In this document: positions 1 through 6,825 of the stretch, one piece after another
Position numbering within the stretch: the stretch's first letter is position 1
How the letters are laid out: every line of letters starts with the position of its first letter
Origin: Flavobacterium subsaxonicum WB 4.1-42 = DSM 21790
Lineage (GTDB): Bacteria; Bacteroidota; Bacteroidia; Flavobacteriales; Flavobacteriaceae
Direction: 5' to 3'
Length of the DNA stretch: 64,000 nucleotides
Assembly (NCBI RefSeq): GCF_000422725.1
Contig: NZ_KE383909.1
Location: 977,178-1,041,177, forward strand
Translations under genes and position numbers: made by a program
The notes under the pieces: model-generated
Seen by the model: the letters and a program-made list of their open reading frames with translations, nothing else
The model's database searches: none
What the model was told of the DNA's origin: nothing

Positions 1-200
1 GCCTCAATCTCTTCCTCTAAATTAAAGTGGTCTTTAATTTTCTGGTAGGTATTTTTGGTCGAAAAACCCGTAAAGGTGTGGTACATCTCATCGGGTATAT
101 CTATATTTAGATGCTTAAAATGCTGGTGGTAGGCAAAGTAGTGCACGGGTTCTGTATCTACAATAACGCCGTCCATATCAAAAATAACTGTATTAACCAT
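1..200 (-). CDS. HAD-superfamily hydrolase, N-terminal part (runs off the window)
   Basis: The first 66 residues are visible on the minus strand, starting from the ATG at 198-200. They open with VIFDMDGVIVDTEP, the DxDGxxxD motif I of haloacid dehalogenase-type phosphatases and phosphoglucomutases, with the nucleophile Asp and the acid/base Asp both present. The following cap region (residues about 18-66, with Tyr/His-rich helices) fits the beta-phosphoglucomutase / phosphonatase subfamily, whose members act on small phosphorylated metabolites in the cytoplasm. A TATTTTTG -7 box sits 17-24 bases upstream of the start. The substrate cannot be told from the fragment. The family is certain; the subfamily is only likely. 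Confidence 0.85.
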   Translation of the reverse strand, partial: MVNTVIFDMDGVIVDTEPVHYFAYHQHFKHLNIDIPDEMYHTFTGFSTKNTYQKIKDHFNLEEEIE

Positions 201-216
201 AGTTGTGTTTAAACCT

Positions 217-224
217 CAAAAATA
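217..224 (-). promoter_or_regulatory. -7 promoter element of the HAD hydrolase gene
   Basis: Minus-strand TATTTTTG matches the Bacteroidota -7 consensus TAnnTTTG and lies 17 bases upstream of the ATG, giving a short leader. Position and match are seen; promoter activity is inferred. Confidence 0.6.
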
Positions 225-327
225 CAACTTAGCCTTTTAAGTAAAAAGCTAAAGTGGTTAAGATGTTCTAAAATTAATGCTAAAAGCCATGCTAATGCTA
301 AGATAGAGATAAAATGCACCCTGTATT

Positions 328-355
328 AAACCTTTTGCGCTAACTTTAGTCTTAC
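328..355 (+). promoter_or_regulatory. Candidate ECF-type promoter upstream of the sigma factor gene
   Basis: The block contains AAACCTTTTGC (328-338) and AGTCTTAC (348-355). AACC and GTC are separated by about 16 bases, the layout of ECF sigma promoters (AAC-type -35 element, GTC-type -10 element). Almost the same sequence recurs at 915-943, directly before the next gene. Finding the same element twice next to an ECF sigma gene suggests autoregulation; that is inference. Confidence 0.5.
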
Positions 356-374
356 TTAAAAATGGTTATTAACT

Positions 375-917
375 TTGGACGACGAAAAGGAATTTATTGC
401 AGCCCTGCTTAACCCTAAAACGCAAAATAACGCGTTCAGGCAGCTTGTAGCGCGCTACAACAGGCCGCTGTACAGCCATATACGTAATATAGTGCTTAAC
501 CATGATGATACTGACGATGTACTGCAAAATACCTTTATAAAGATATTTCAGAACCTTAAAAATTTTAAGGGAGAGAGCAAGCTTTTTTCGTGGATATACC
601 GCATTGCCACTAACGAGGCGCTTACACTTATAAGTCAAAGAGCTAAAAAAGGAGGCATTACCAACGAGGAGGTTAACGAAAGAGCGGTCCAGAATTTGGT
701 TGCCGATGAGTATTTTGAAGGCGATGCCATACAGCTAAAGCTTCAGCAAGCAGTGGCTTCATTACCTGAAAAACAACAACTTGTGTTTAAGATGCGTTAT
801 TTTGAAGAGATTAAATATGAAGAGATGTCAGAAATTCTTGGCACATCGGTGGGGGCACTAAAGGCATCGTACCACCATGCTGTTAAGAAAATTGAAGATT
901 ACGTAACTACCCATTAA
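375..917 (+). CDS. ECF-family RNA polymerase sigma factor
   Basis: A 180-residue sigma-70 family protein of the extracytoplasmic-function type. It has region 2 at about residues 22-90, including the helix DDVLQNTFIKIF that contacts core polymerase and the -10 element, and region 4 at about 118-175, beginning LPEKQQLVFKMRYFE, which binds the -35 element. There is no region 1.1 or 3, which is normal for this class. The start used is TTG at 375; the nearby ATG at 362 is in another frame. The next two genes follow in the same direction and probably form its regulatory operon. An ECF-like promoter lies just upstream, so the gene may activate itself. Family assignment is firm; the signal it answers to is unknown. 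Confidence 0.93.
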   Translation: MDDEKEFIAALLNPKTQNNAFRQLVARYNRPLYSHIRNIVLNHDDTDDVLQNTFIKIFQNLKNFKGESKLFSWIYRIATNEALTLISQRAKKGGITNEEVNERAVQNLVADEYFEGDAIQLKLQQAVASLPEKQQLVFKMRYFEEIKYEEMSEILGTSVGALKASYHHAVKKIEDYVTTH

Positions 918-943
918 ACCTTTTGCCATAAATTAAGTCTTAC
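915..943 (+). promoter_or_regulatory. Second copy of the ECF-type promoter motif
   Basis: TTAAACCTTTTGC (914-926) followed by AAGTCTTACT (935-944) repeats the element at 328-355 with about five differences and the same spacing. It overlaps the stop codon of the sigma gene and ends only a few bases before the ATG at 948, so a transcript started here would be nearly leaderless. Repetition is seen; promoter function is inferred. Confidence 0.45.
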
Positions 944-947
944 TGCT

Positions 948-1355
948 ATGAACGATTTTAAGTTAAACGAAGAACAAAAAATAACAACGGGATTTACCAG
1001 TCCGCCCGATGCTTATTTTGACAGCTTTACCGACAGGATGATGCAGCAACTACCTGAACCTGAAGTTAAAGTGGTACCGTTGTATAAAAGGAAACCAGTA
1101 TGGCTTTCGGCAGCGGCAGCGTTTGTAGTTATGTTTACAGGCGGGTACTTTTTAGTTAACAATACGGCACCTGCAACACAGCCCGATACCACCGCCATAG
1201 AGAACTACCTTGTGTACCAGACCAATGTAACGCAGTATGATATGATAGACCATCTGGACACACAGGACATACAGGAACTTGAAGCTTCGATTACCTTAAA
1301 TGATGAAGCAGTAGAAGATTATTTAAATCAGGAAGATATTTACAACACTTACTAA
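948..1355 (+). CDS. Putative membrane anti-sigma factor-like protein
   Basis: A 135-residue protein with a polar N-terminal part (about 1-48, containing a FTSPPDAYFDSF stretch), one membrane segment at about 50-70 (WLSAAAAFVVMFTGGYFLV) and a C-terminal extracytoplasmic tail that is acidic (many Asp and Glu). The single-pass layout, the position 30 bp after an ECF sigma gene and the following small secreted protein are typical of Bacteroidota anti-sigma proteins that hold the sigma factor at the membrane. No HxxxCxxC zinc motif is present, so it is not a ZAS-type anti-sigma. Function is inferred from context; no domain is recognised with certainty. Confidence 0.6.
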   Translation: MNDFKLNEEQKITTGFTSPPDAYFDSFTDRMMQQLPEPEVKVVPLYKRKPVWLSAAAAFVVMFTGGYFLVNNTAPATQPDTTAIENYLVYQTNVTQYDMIDHLDTQDIQELEASITLNDEAVEDYLNQEDIYNTY

Positions 1356-1359
1356 AACC

Positions 1360-1806
1360 ATGAAAATAAAGTTATTACTCCCGTTACTTTTACTTTTTAC
1401 TTTAAGTATGTTTAGCCAGGGGCATGAGGATAAAAAAGACCAGATCAAGGCCTTAAAGGTATCGTACCTTACCACCGAACTCAGCCTTACCACAGCCGAA
1501 TCGGAGAAATTCTGGCCGGTTTACAATGCCTATGAGGATAAAGTATACCAGATAAGGCACGATAAAATGCGCCCCATATACAAGAAACTGGGCGATGGTG
1601 CCCTTGACAAAATGACCGATAAAGAGGCACAACCGCACCTTGATAAGCTACAGGCGGCTGATAAAGAGCTGTTTCAGCTTCGCGAAAAATTGTTAGCCGA
1701 CTTAAGGCCTATTATCGGCGCAAAAAAAATACTGAAACTTAAATGGGCCGAAGAAGATTTTAAACGCAAACTGCTCGACAAGTTTAAGGATAAAAAAAAA
1801 GATTAA
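1360..1806 (+). CDS. Small secreted Spy/CpxP-like periplasmic protein
   Basis: 148 residues with a clear signal peptide (MKIKLLLPLLLLFTLSMFSQ) and a mature part that is almost entirely charged and helical, rich in Lys, Asp and Glu, with LTxxESEKFWPVYNAYEDK near residue 46 resembling the LTxxQ-type repeats of Spy/CpxP-like chaperones. It starts 4 bp after the stop of the anti-sigma candidate, so the two are co-transcribed. In Bacteroidota such proteins often follow ECF sigma/anti-sigma pairs and probably sense or buffer envelope stress. The lysine-rich end is followed at once by a terminator. The family link is moderate; the exact role is unknown. Confidence 0.65.
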   Translation: MKIKLLLPLLLLFTLSMFSQGHEDKKDQIKALKVSYLTTELSLTTAESEKFWPVYNAYEDKVYQIRHDKMRPIYKKLGDGALDKMTDKEAQPHLDKLQAADKELFQLREKLLADLRPIIGAKKILKLKWAEEDFKRKLLDKFKDKKKD

Positions 1807-1812
1807 ATTTAT

Positions 1813-1841
1813 AAAGGAAGCCTTACAGCTTCCTTTGCTTT
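1813..1841 (+). terminator. Intrinsic terminator of the sigma operon
   Basis: A 9-bp perfect stem (AAAGGAAGC / GCTTCCTTT, 1813-1821 and 1828-1836) with a 6-base loop, followed by a T-rich stretch. It lies 7 bases after the stop of the Spy-like gene. Confidence 0.8.
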
Positions 1842-1849
1842 TTGGCTTA

Positions 1850-1995
1850 ATATTTCACTTTCGGACTCTGACATTCGACTTAGAAATTTCATTTTACTAC
1901 TTTTGATTTTCGACCTGATAAATTTTATTTTGACTTTCGACTTTACGACTTGATGACATTCGACTTGATGACTTTATGACTTCCGACTTTAAAAA
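1850..1995. repeat. Intergenic array of degenerate GACTTT/GACATT words
   Basis: About 145 bases made largely of variants of one short word (ACTTTCGACTT, GACATTCGACTT, TGACTTTATGACTT, TGACTTCCGACTT). The left edge, 1850-1867 (atatttcactttcggact), is also present exactly at 25810-25827 and nearly so at 52486-52503. No gene is visible here. It is one of several such tracts in the window, each with a different word. Confidence 0.6.
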
Positions 1996-2004
1996 CTAAT
2001 CCAA

Positions 2005-3222
2005 ATGAAACGATCTGGCTCTGCCGATTTACCGTTGCATAATGGGCATGTGCCCTTATGGCTTTCTGAGCGTATGGCAAAGCTGGGCCTGGCCATTGTA
2101 GAAACCATTGCCATGGAGTTTTCTACCGCCGAGGTCATCAGCAAGCTTGCCAACCCGTTCTGGTTCCAGAGTTTTGGGGCGGTTATGGGTATGGACTGGC
2201 ATTCGTCTGGCATAACCACATCGGTGTTGGGTGCGCTAAAAAGGTCGGTTAACCCACACGCTAAAGAGCTGGGCATTTATATATGCGGCGGCAAGGGCAA
2301 GCACTCCATGAAAACCCCCGAAGAGCTTATTGCCGTAGGCCACAGAACCGGCCTTAACGGACTCGAACTGGCAGGGCTAAGCAAACTTACCGCCAAGGTA
2401 GACAACACCGCTATACAAGACGGTTTTCAGCTCTATCAGCATAACTTTATAGTAAACGCCAAAGGCGACTGGTGCGTTATACAACAGGGCATGAACAACC
2501 ATACCGGCACGGCCCGCAGGTACCACTGGCACAGCCACGACCTAAAGTCGTTTGTAAACGAGCCGCATACTTTTATTTATGGCGAAAACCAGGGCAAGAT
2601 TCTTAACCTTACCGCCAGTACGGCTGCCGAAACCCGCGAAAAATCGTTGCTGATTGTTAACGAGCATCCTGACAAGATAATTAAAGAGATGAATCACCTT
2701 ATTATGCCTAACCACCATGATGTTAGGATGAAAGATGTAAACATGAAGCGATTGGGTGCTATGCTATGGATGGCGCACGAAAACAAACCCGAAGATTTTG
2801 AAGGCTTGCTGATGCTAAAAGGCATGGGGCCAAGAACCATACAATCGCTGGCTTTGGTAAGCGAAGTAATTTACGGCACCCCTACCCGGTTTGACGACCC
2901 TGCACGGTTCTCTTTCGCGCATGGCGGTAAAGACGGGCATCCCTTCCCGGTGCCGGTAAATGTGTTTGATGAAACTATAGATACATTGCAGAGTGCCATT
3001 CAGCGGGCTAAAATTGGCAACAGCGATAAGATGCACGCCATACAAAAGCTATCAGAAATATCGCGCAATGCCGAGAAAGACTTTACACCCAACACCAACT
3101 TTAACGCCCTAATACAAAAAGAGCGCGACGAGTCGTATAAATACGGCGGCCGCACTGTTTTTGGTAAAGCCCAGCCTCCTAAAAAAAAGGGTGGCGATAG
3201 TAATCAGTTAGAGCTTTTTTAG
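2005..3222 (+). CDS. DUF763 family protein
   Basis: 405 residues matching the DUF763 family as I know it, with the N-terminal signature around RSGSADLPLHNGHVPLWL and conserved GVMGMDWHSSGITT and CGGKGKHSMKTPEEL blocks. At about residues 268-290 it has LLMLKGMGPRTIQSLALV, a helix-hairpin-helix-like segment of the kind seen in DNA repair proteins. The C-terminal 60 residues are basic and end in a Lys-rich stretch. The biochemical function of the family is not known to me; archaeal and thermophile members are common. It converges with the helicase gene, overlapping it by 15 bp, and sits among nuclease and helicase genes, which hints at a DNA-related role. Confidence 0.85.
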   Translation: MKRSGSADLPLHNGHVPLWLSERMAKLGLAIVETIAMEFSTAEVISKLANPFWFQSFGAVMGMDWHSSGITTSVLGALKRSVNPHAKELGIYICGGKGKHSMKTPEELIAVGHRTGLNGLELAGLSKLTAKVDNTAIQDGFQLYQHNFIVNAKGDWCVIQQGMNNHTGTARRYHWHSHDLKSFVNEPHTFIYGENQGKILNLTASTAAETREKSLLIVNEHPDKIIKEMNHLIMPNHHDVRMKDVNMKRLGAMLWMAHENKPEDFEGLLMLKGMGPRTIQSLALVSEVIYGTPTRFDDPARFSFAHGGKDGHPFPVPVNVFDETIDTLQSAIQRAKIGNSDKMHAIQKLSEISRNAEKDFTPNTNFNALIQKERDESYKYGGRTVFGKAQPPKKKGGDSNQLELF

Positions 3223-4761
3223 CTCCAGTACTTCTTCTTCGGTTTCGGCATCTTTATAACGCTGAAATATCCTTCCTATAAAAATGCTTAGTCGGTTTTT
3301 ATAATCTTCAATAAGCCACTCACGGTAGTTCTTTGTAGTTTTAGATAGCAGCTTAGAATACTGTTTAACGCGGTATTCTATATCCGGCTCCAGTTCTTTA
3401 GCCAGTTTACGGGCTTCAGATATTGTTTCGCTATTTTCTATACACATAAAGGCATGCTGGCGAATGGACCTGTCTATAACGGCCTTAGGTTTCTCCCTGT
3501 TATCGGTAGAAATTTTAAATTCTTCCTCAACATCAAATGCAATATGCATCGTTTTAGAGAATTTTTCCCTAAGGTCATCAGGCATAATATATACATGATG
3601 GCTTTCTATCTCGGCATCGGTACGTATATTCTCTAAAAACTGTTCAGGGTTCTTAAAAATGTACTGCCAGTCAACCGGTTCGCTCCACAGGCCAAAACGC
3701 TGTGCGTTGTTACCCAAGTCTATTACCGTAAAAAAGTCTTTATTAGGCAGCTTACGCGATCCACGGCCAATCATCTGGTAGTACAGCGTAAGCGATCGTG
3801 TAGCACGGTTAAGCACAATAGTCTCTACAGTAGGCTCATCAAACCCGGTGGTTAAAATAGAAACCGATGTTAATATAGCATCGGGTGTTTTTTTAAACCA
3901 GCTCAATATCTTTTTACGCTCGGCATCGGGCGTGCGGTTATCCAGGTGCTTTATAGGCAGCCCGGCGGCCCTAAAGGTTTCGTACACGTATAACGATGTG
4001 TTGATACCGTTATTAAAAATAAGGGTTTTTTTGCCTTTAGAACGCAGCATATAGGTTTGCAACAGCAAATCCTGCATTATGGAGCGCGAATACAGCTCAT
4101 CTGACGATGCCACGGTATAATCGCCGTTAATACCCAGCTTAAGCGATGTTAGCTCTACATCATAACCATACATAACCGCGTTGGCAAGGTAGCCCCTGTT
4201 TATTAAAGCCTTAATAGGTTCGCCCACAATAAGCTCGTCATACGTTTCGTGCATTGGCAGCTCTATGTTAGAGCTTAACGGCGTAGCGGTTACCCCAAGA
4301 AAAATAGAATTTTTAAAGTAGGTAAACAGCTTGCGGAAACTGTTGTAATGTGCCTCATCTACAATAACAAGGCCCACATAATCCATGTGGAATTTTTTAT
4401 CCTTAAGGCGGTTGTTAAGCGTTTCTACCATAGCTACATAGCACGAAAAATCGTTGTCATACGGCAGCTCTTTAACGGCGCTGTCTATAACGGTGTTTTT
4501 AACCCCAAAGCCGGTTAGCATTTGCGATGTTTGCTTGCTTAACTCTATCCTGTGCGTAAGCACAAGTACTTTACGGTTGTATTTTTCTACGTAACGGCGG
4601 GCTATTTCCGAGAAAATAACTGTCTTGCCACCACCAGTGGGTAATTGGTACAACAAATGATAGTTATCGGGCTTACCCTCAAACTTTTCAAATATGGCAT
4701 CTATGTCTTCCTGCTGATAATTATACAGTTCTTTTCTTTCTCCTTCTTCTTCGGCTTGCAT
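3208..4761 (-). CDS. SF2 DEAD/DEAH-box helicase (type III restriction/RAD25-like)
   Basis: A 517-residue superfamily 2 helicase. Motif I is LPTGGGKT (about residues 40-47), motif II is DEAH (135-138), motif III is VTATPL (about 157-162) and motif VI is QMIGRGSRK. A Q-like motif, YNYQQEDIDAI, lies at the N-terminus, so the nucleotide-binding core starts almost at residue 1, as in stand-alone COG1061-type helicases. No nuclease or methylase domain is attached and no modification gene is near, so this is not a restriction system on present evidence. The last 130 residues are a charged family-specific tail. A TATTTTTG box precedes it. The role is probably DNA or RNA remodelling in repair. Confidence 0.9.
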   Translation of the reverse strand: MQAEEEGERKELYNYQQEDIDAIFEKFEGKPDNYHLLYQLPTGGGKTVIFSEIARRYVEKYNRKVLVLTHRIELSKQTSQMLTGFGVKNTVIDSAVKELPYDNDFSCYVAMVETLNNRLKDKKFHMDYVGLVIVDEAHYNSFRKLFTYFKNSIFLGVTATPLSSNIELPMHETYDELIVGEPIKALINRGYLANAVMYGYDVELTSLKLGINGDYTVASSDELYSRSIMQDLLLQTYMLRSKGKKTLIFNNGINTSLYVYETFRAAGLPIKHLDNRTPDAERKKILSWFKKTPDAILTSVSILTTGFDEPTVETIVLNRATRSLTLYYQMIGRGSRKLPNKDFFTVIDLGNNAQRFGLWSEPVDWQYIFKNPEQFLENIRTDAEIESHHVYIMPDDLREKFSKTMHIAFDVEEEFKISTDNREKPKAVIDRSIRQHAFMCIENSETISEARKLAKELEPDIEYRVKQYSKLLSKTTKNYREWLIEDYKNRLSIFIGRIFQRYKDAETEEEVLELKKL

Positions 4762-4780
4762 ATGGTGGTGTGATAAAACC

Positions 4781-4788
4781 CAAAAATA
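4781..4788 (-). promoter_or_regulatory. -7 promoter element of the SF2 helicase gene
   Basis: Minus-strand TATTTTTG, matching TAnnTTTG, 20 bases upstream of the ATG at 4761. Confidence 0.6.
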
Positions 4789-4910
4789 TAGATTTACTTA
4801 GATTATTAAGTAATATAAAATCATAATTTTTTAGGGGGTGTAAATTTAGCGAAACATTAGCAATTACTAACCATTTGAGCACAAATTAAATTATTAAATT
4901 TACAGGTTAC

Positions 4911-4918
4911 GAAGGAGA
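4911..4918 (+). promoter_or_regulatory. Strong Shine-Dalgarno sequence of the endonuclease V gene
   Basis: GAAGGAGA lies 7 bases before the ATG at 4925. Such a complete Shine-Dalgarno match is unusual in this window, where most genes have none, and it fixes the start of the gene. Confidence 0.7.
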
Positions 4919-4924
4919 CATTAT

Positions 4925-5644
4925 ATGCTTAATTATGATGGGGTTTCGCTTAACCAGGCAACCGAAATGCAAAACCAGATGCGGCAACAACTCTCGCTGC
5001 ATAAGGGCTATGATACCATAATCACTATTGCAGGTGGCGATATATCGCACAATAAAAACGAAGATACCGTGTATGCGGGCATTGTTATTTTAAGTTACCC
5101 ACAAATGATATTGCTATCGTATTCGCTGGTTATTGCCGAAACTAAATTTCCGTACGTACCCGGATTTTTAGGCTTTCGCGAAGTGCCATCACTCTTGCAG
5201 GCCTGGGAGCAGATACCCAACAAACCCGATATGATGTTACTGGACGGACAGGGTATTACCCACCCGCGCCGCATGGGCATTGCATCGCACTTTGGCCTGC
5301 TGGCTAATACTCCTGCTATTGGCTGTGCTAAGAGCATGCTGTTTGGCAAATTCCTCGCACTGAGTACCGATAAATTTAGCAGCAGCCCAATAATAGGTAG
5401 TAACAGTAACGAACTTTTAGGTTATGCCCTGCGCACCAAAGCGGGCGTTACACCCGTATATGTATCGCCGGGGCATAAAGTTACAGTAAGCGATAGCCTG
5501 GCCATCATGAAAAACTGCACCCTGAAACACCGCATACCCGAACCTACCCGACTTGCCCACGAAAAAGTAAACCTGCTCCGCGTTGGAAGGGTACAGCCCG
5601 GCTTTCATATTGCCGATACTCAAATGGGGTTGTTTGATTTTTGA
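4925..5644 (+). CDS. nfi: Endonuclease V (deoxyinosine 3' endonuclease)
   Basis: 239 residues, the usual length for the family. The catalytic Asp sits in AGGDISHNK (Asp39). The substrate-wedge region reads FPYVPGFLGFRE (75-86), matching the family's YIPGFLSFRE. The second acidic and substrate-binding block is DGQGITHPRRMGIASHFG (107-124), with the conserved DGxGxxHPRxxGxAxH pattern. The enzyme nicks DNA one base 3' of deaminated bases such as inosine, starting alternative excision repair in the cytoplasm. It is transcribed divergently from the SF2 helicase gene. All key residues are present, so it should be active. Confidence 0.95.
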   Translation: MLNYDGVSLNQATEMQNQMRQQLSLHKGYDTIITIAGGDISHNKNEDTVYAGIVILSYPQMILLSYSLVIAETKFPYVPGFLGFREVPSLLQAWEQIPNKPDMMLLDGQGITHPRRMGIASHFGLLANTPAIGCAKSMLFGKFLALSTDKFSSSPIIGSNSNELLGYALRTKAGVTPVYVSPGHKVTVSDSLAIMKNCTLKHRIPEPTRLAHEKVNLLRVGRVQPGFHIADTQMGLFDF

Positions 5645-5678
5645 TGATAGTGCTTTACGAACTACTCTTCAGGTGTAA

Positions 5679-5707
5679 TCTTTGCGAGGAGGCACGACGA
5701 AGCAATC
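5679..5707 (+). repeat. Solo copy of the REP-like half element
   Basis: TCTTTGCGAGGAGGCACGAC followed by GAAGCAATC. The same core occurs at 5850-5878, inverted at 6271-6299 and direct at 6350-6378. The 3' flank (5702-5721) is repeated with two changes at 5906-5925. It lies 35 bases after the endonuclease V stop. Confidence 0.85.
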
Positions 5708-5762
5708 CTTTTAAAAGTAGCGATCCACACATATTACAATATAGAAGATTAGAGAAAAGATA

Positions 5763-5877
5763 GATTGCCGCGCTCCATTGCATTTCGCTCGCAAATACGT
5801 AATCGGGTATTGTATGTTCCAATCTTAACCTGCCTTTCTTCACGCAAGTCTTTGCGAGGAGGCACGACGAAGCAATC
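5763..5877 (-). repeat. Palindromic element, unit 1 (upstream of the GIY-YIG gene)
   Basis: About 115 bp with imperfect terminal inverted repeats: it opens with gattgccgcgctccattgc and ends with gcacgacgaagcaatc. Read on the minus strand it aligns over its whole length with the unit at 6271-6379: the same outer core, an ACTTGCGT junction, a variable centre, then ATACCCGATTACGT and TTTGCGAG. One outer arm has diverged (gcgaaatgcaatggagcgcg in place of the usual core). It is inverted relative to unit 2, so the two bracket the nuclease gene. Confidence 0.8.
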
Positions 5878-5960
5878 TGTTACACAACACTTACATTACA
5901 ATAATGCAACCCTCTTAAAAGTAGCCGCAAAATTTTTATCTTGCAGTATAATTTCATAAC

Positions 5961-6260
5961 ATGAAACCCGGGTTTATATACATTGTAGCAAATTATACTA
6001 ACACCACTTTATACGTAGGTGTAACGTCTGATTTACACCTGCGTATTAAACAGCACAAAAACAAGCAGCATCCTGATTCTTTTTCTGCACGGTATAATAT
6101 GAACAAGCTGGTTTATTTTGAATCCTTTCAGATGATTGAAGATGCTATTACCCGCGAAAAGCAGATAAAAGGAGGTTCGAGAGCCAAAAAGATACAATTA
6201 ATTGAAACCATTAATCCTGAATGGAACGATTTGTATTATGAGATAGATAATTATTTATAA
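5961..6260 (+). CDS. Solitary GIY-YIG nuclease-domain protein
   Basis: 99 residues forming one GIY-YIG domain and nothing else. The signature appears as FIYIVAN (residues 5-11, GIY position) and LYVGVTSD (17-24, YIG position). The catalytic Arg lies in LHLRIKQHK, and the metal-binding Glu in AITREKQIKGG, followed by KKIQLIETINPEW as in the UPF0213 / YhbQ-like group. All catalytic positions are kept, so it should cut DNA. No DNA-binding domain or partner gene is attached. It is bracketed by two inverted copies of a palindromic repeat, suggesting it acts on or spread with those repeats, as RAYT proteins do for REP sequences. That link is inference; the domain call is firm. Confidence 0.92.
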   Translation: MKPGFIYIVANYTNTTLYVGVTSDLHLRIKQHKNKQHPDSFSARYNMNKLVYFESFQMIEDAITREKQIKGGSRAKKIQLIETINPEWNDLYYEIDNYL

Positions 6261-6270
6261 CATTAAAATA

Positions 6271-6379
6271 GATTGCTTCGTCGTGCCTCCTCGCAAAGAC
6301 TTGCGTAAAGAGAAGCACGTAAAAAATTTTATATACTATACCCGATTACGTCTTTGCGAGGAGGCACGACGAAGCAATC
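6271..6379 (+). repeat. Palindromic element, unit 2 (downstream of the GIY-YIG gene)
   Basis: About 109 bp with nearly perfect terminal inverted repeats: GATTGCTTCGTCGTGCCTCC at the left and its complement at the right end, each arm about 30 bases. Inner parts carry ACTTGCGT on the left and ATACCCGATTACGT on the right, and the centre is AT-rich. It begins 11 bases after the stop of the GIY-YIG gene and ends 34 bases before the next gene. As RNA it would fold into a long hairpin. Confidence 0.85.
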
Positions 6380-6412
6380 TGTAAAATCTGTATCTAAAAA
6401 ATTATGTAATAT

Positions 6413-6760
6413 ATGAATCCCATAGACAACTACATAGCCACCTTCCCTGCTACAACACAAAAACTGTTGCAACAAATGAGGGAAACCATATTAAATGCCG
6501 CCCCTAATGCGCAAGAAAGCATTAGTTATGGTATGCCGGCTTATAAATTAAATGGCAAGCCTTTGGTGTATTTTGCAGGCTATAAAAACCATATAGGTTT
6601 TTATGCCACCCCCACCGGGCACAAGGCATTTGAAGCCGAACTGAGTAACTACAAACAAGGTAAAGGGTCGGTGCAATTTCCTGTAACCGAGCCTTTACCT
6701 GTAGATCTTATTAAACGTATTGTAGTGTTTAGAGCGAAAGAAAACAATTTAAGGTTGTGA
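6413..6760 (+). CDS. DUF1801 family protein (YdhG-like)
   Basis: 115 residues of a single DUF1801 domain, with the pattern PATTQKLLQQMRETIL, then ISYGMPAYKLNGKPLVYFAGYKNHIGFY and the closing VFRAKENNLR. The family has a frataxin-like fold; Bacillus YdhG has been described as an iron chaperone, but most members have no proven role. It has no signal peptide and is cytoplasmic. It stands alone, 34 bp after the repeat unit, and converges with uvrD. Family call is firm; iron binding here is only possible. Confidence 0.85.
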   Translation: MNPIDNYIATFPATTQKLLQQMRETILNAAPNAQESISYGMPAYKLNGKPLVYFAGYKNHIGFYATPTGHKAFEAELSNYKQGKGSVQFPVTEPLPVDLIKRIVVFRAKENNLRL

Positions 6761-6820
6761 GTTATGGGTTACGGGTTCAGAGTTTAAACCCTTAACACCT
6801 AACCCGTAACTCAAAACCCG
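6759..6820. repeat. Hairpin-forming word array between convergent genes
   Basis: The left arm (GAGTTATGGGTTACGGGTT) and right arm (AACCCTTAACACCTAACCCG, then TAACTC) are reverse complements with slips, both built from a GGGTTA-type word. It fills the whole space between DUF1801 and uvrD and may work as a two-way terminator. Confidence 0.65.
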
Positions 6821-6825
6821 GAATG

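Noticed and set aside
3208..4761. Type I/III restriction-modification locus
   Set aside because: The helicase has no attached nuclease and no methyltransferase or specificity gene lies near.
5765..5959. Short plus-strand frame of 64 codons within the palindromic element
   Set aside because: Its translation (SRKSLRGGTTKQS) is the typical by-product of this kind of repeat core and not a protein; the frame simply crosses the palindrome.
5763..6379. REP-associated Y1 transposase (RAYT) system
   Set aside because: No HUH transposase is present; the only gene between the palindromes is a GIY-YIG protein, so the classical RAYT label does not apply.
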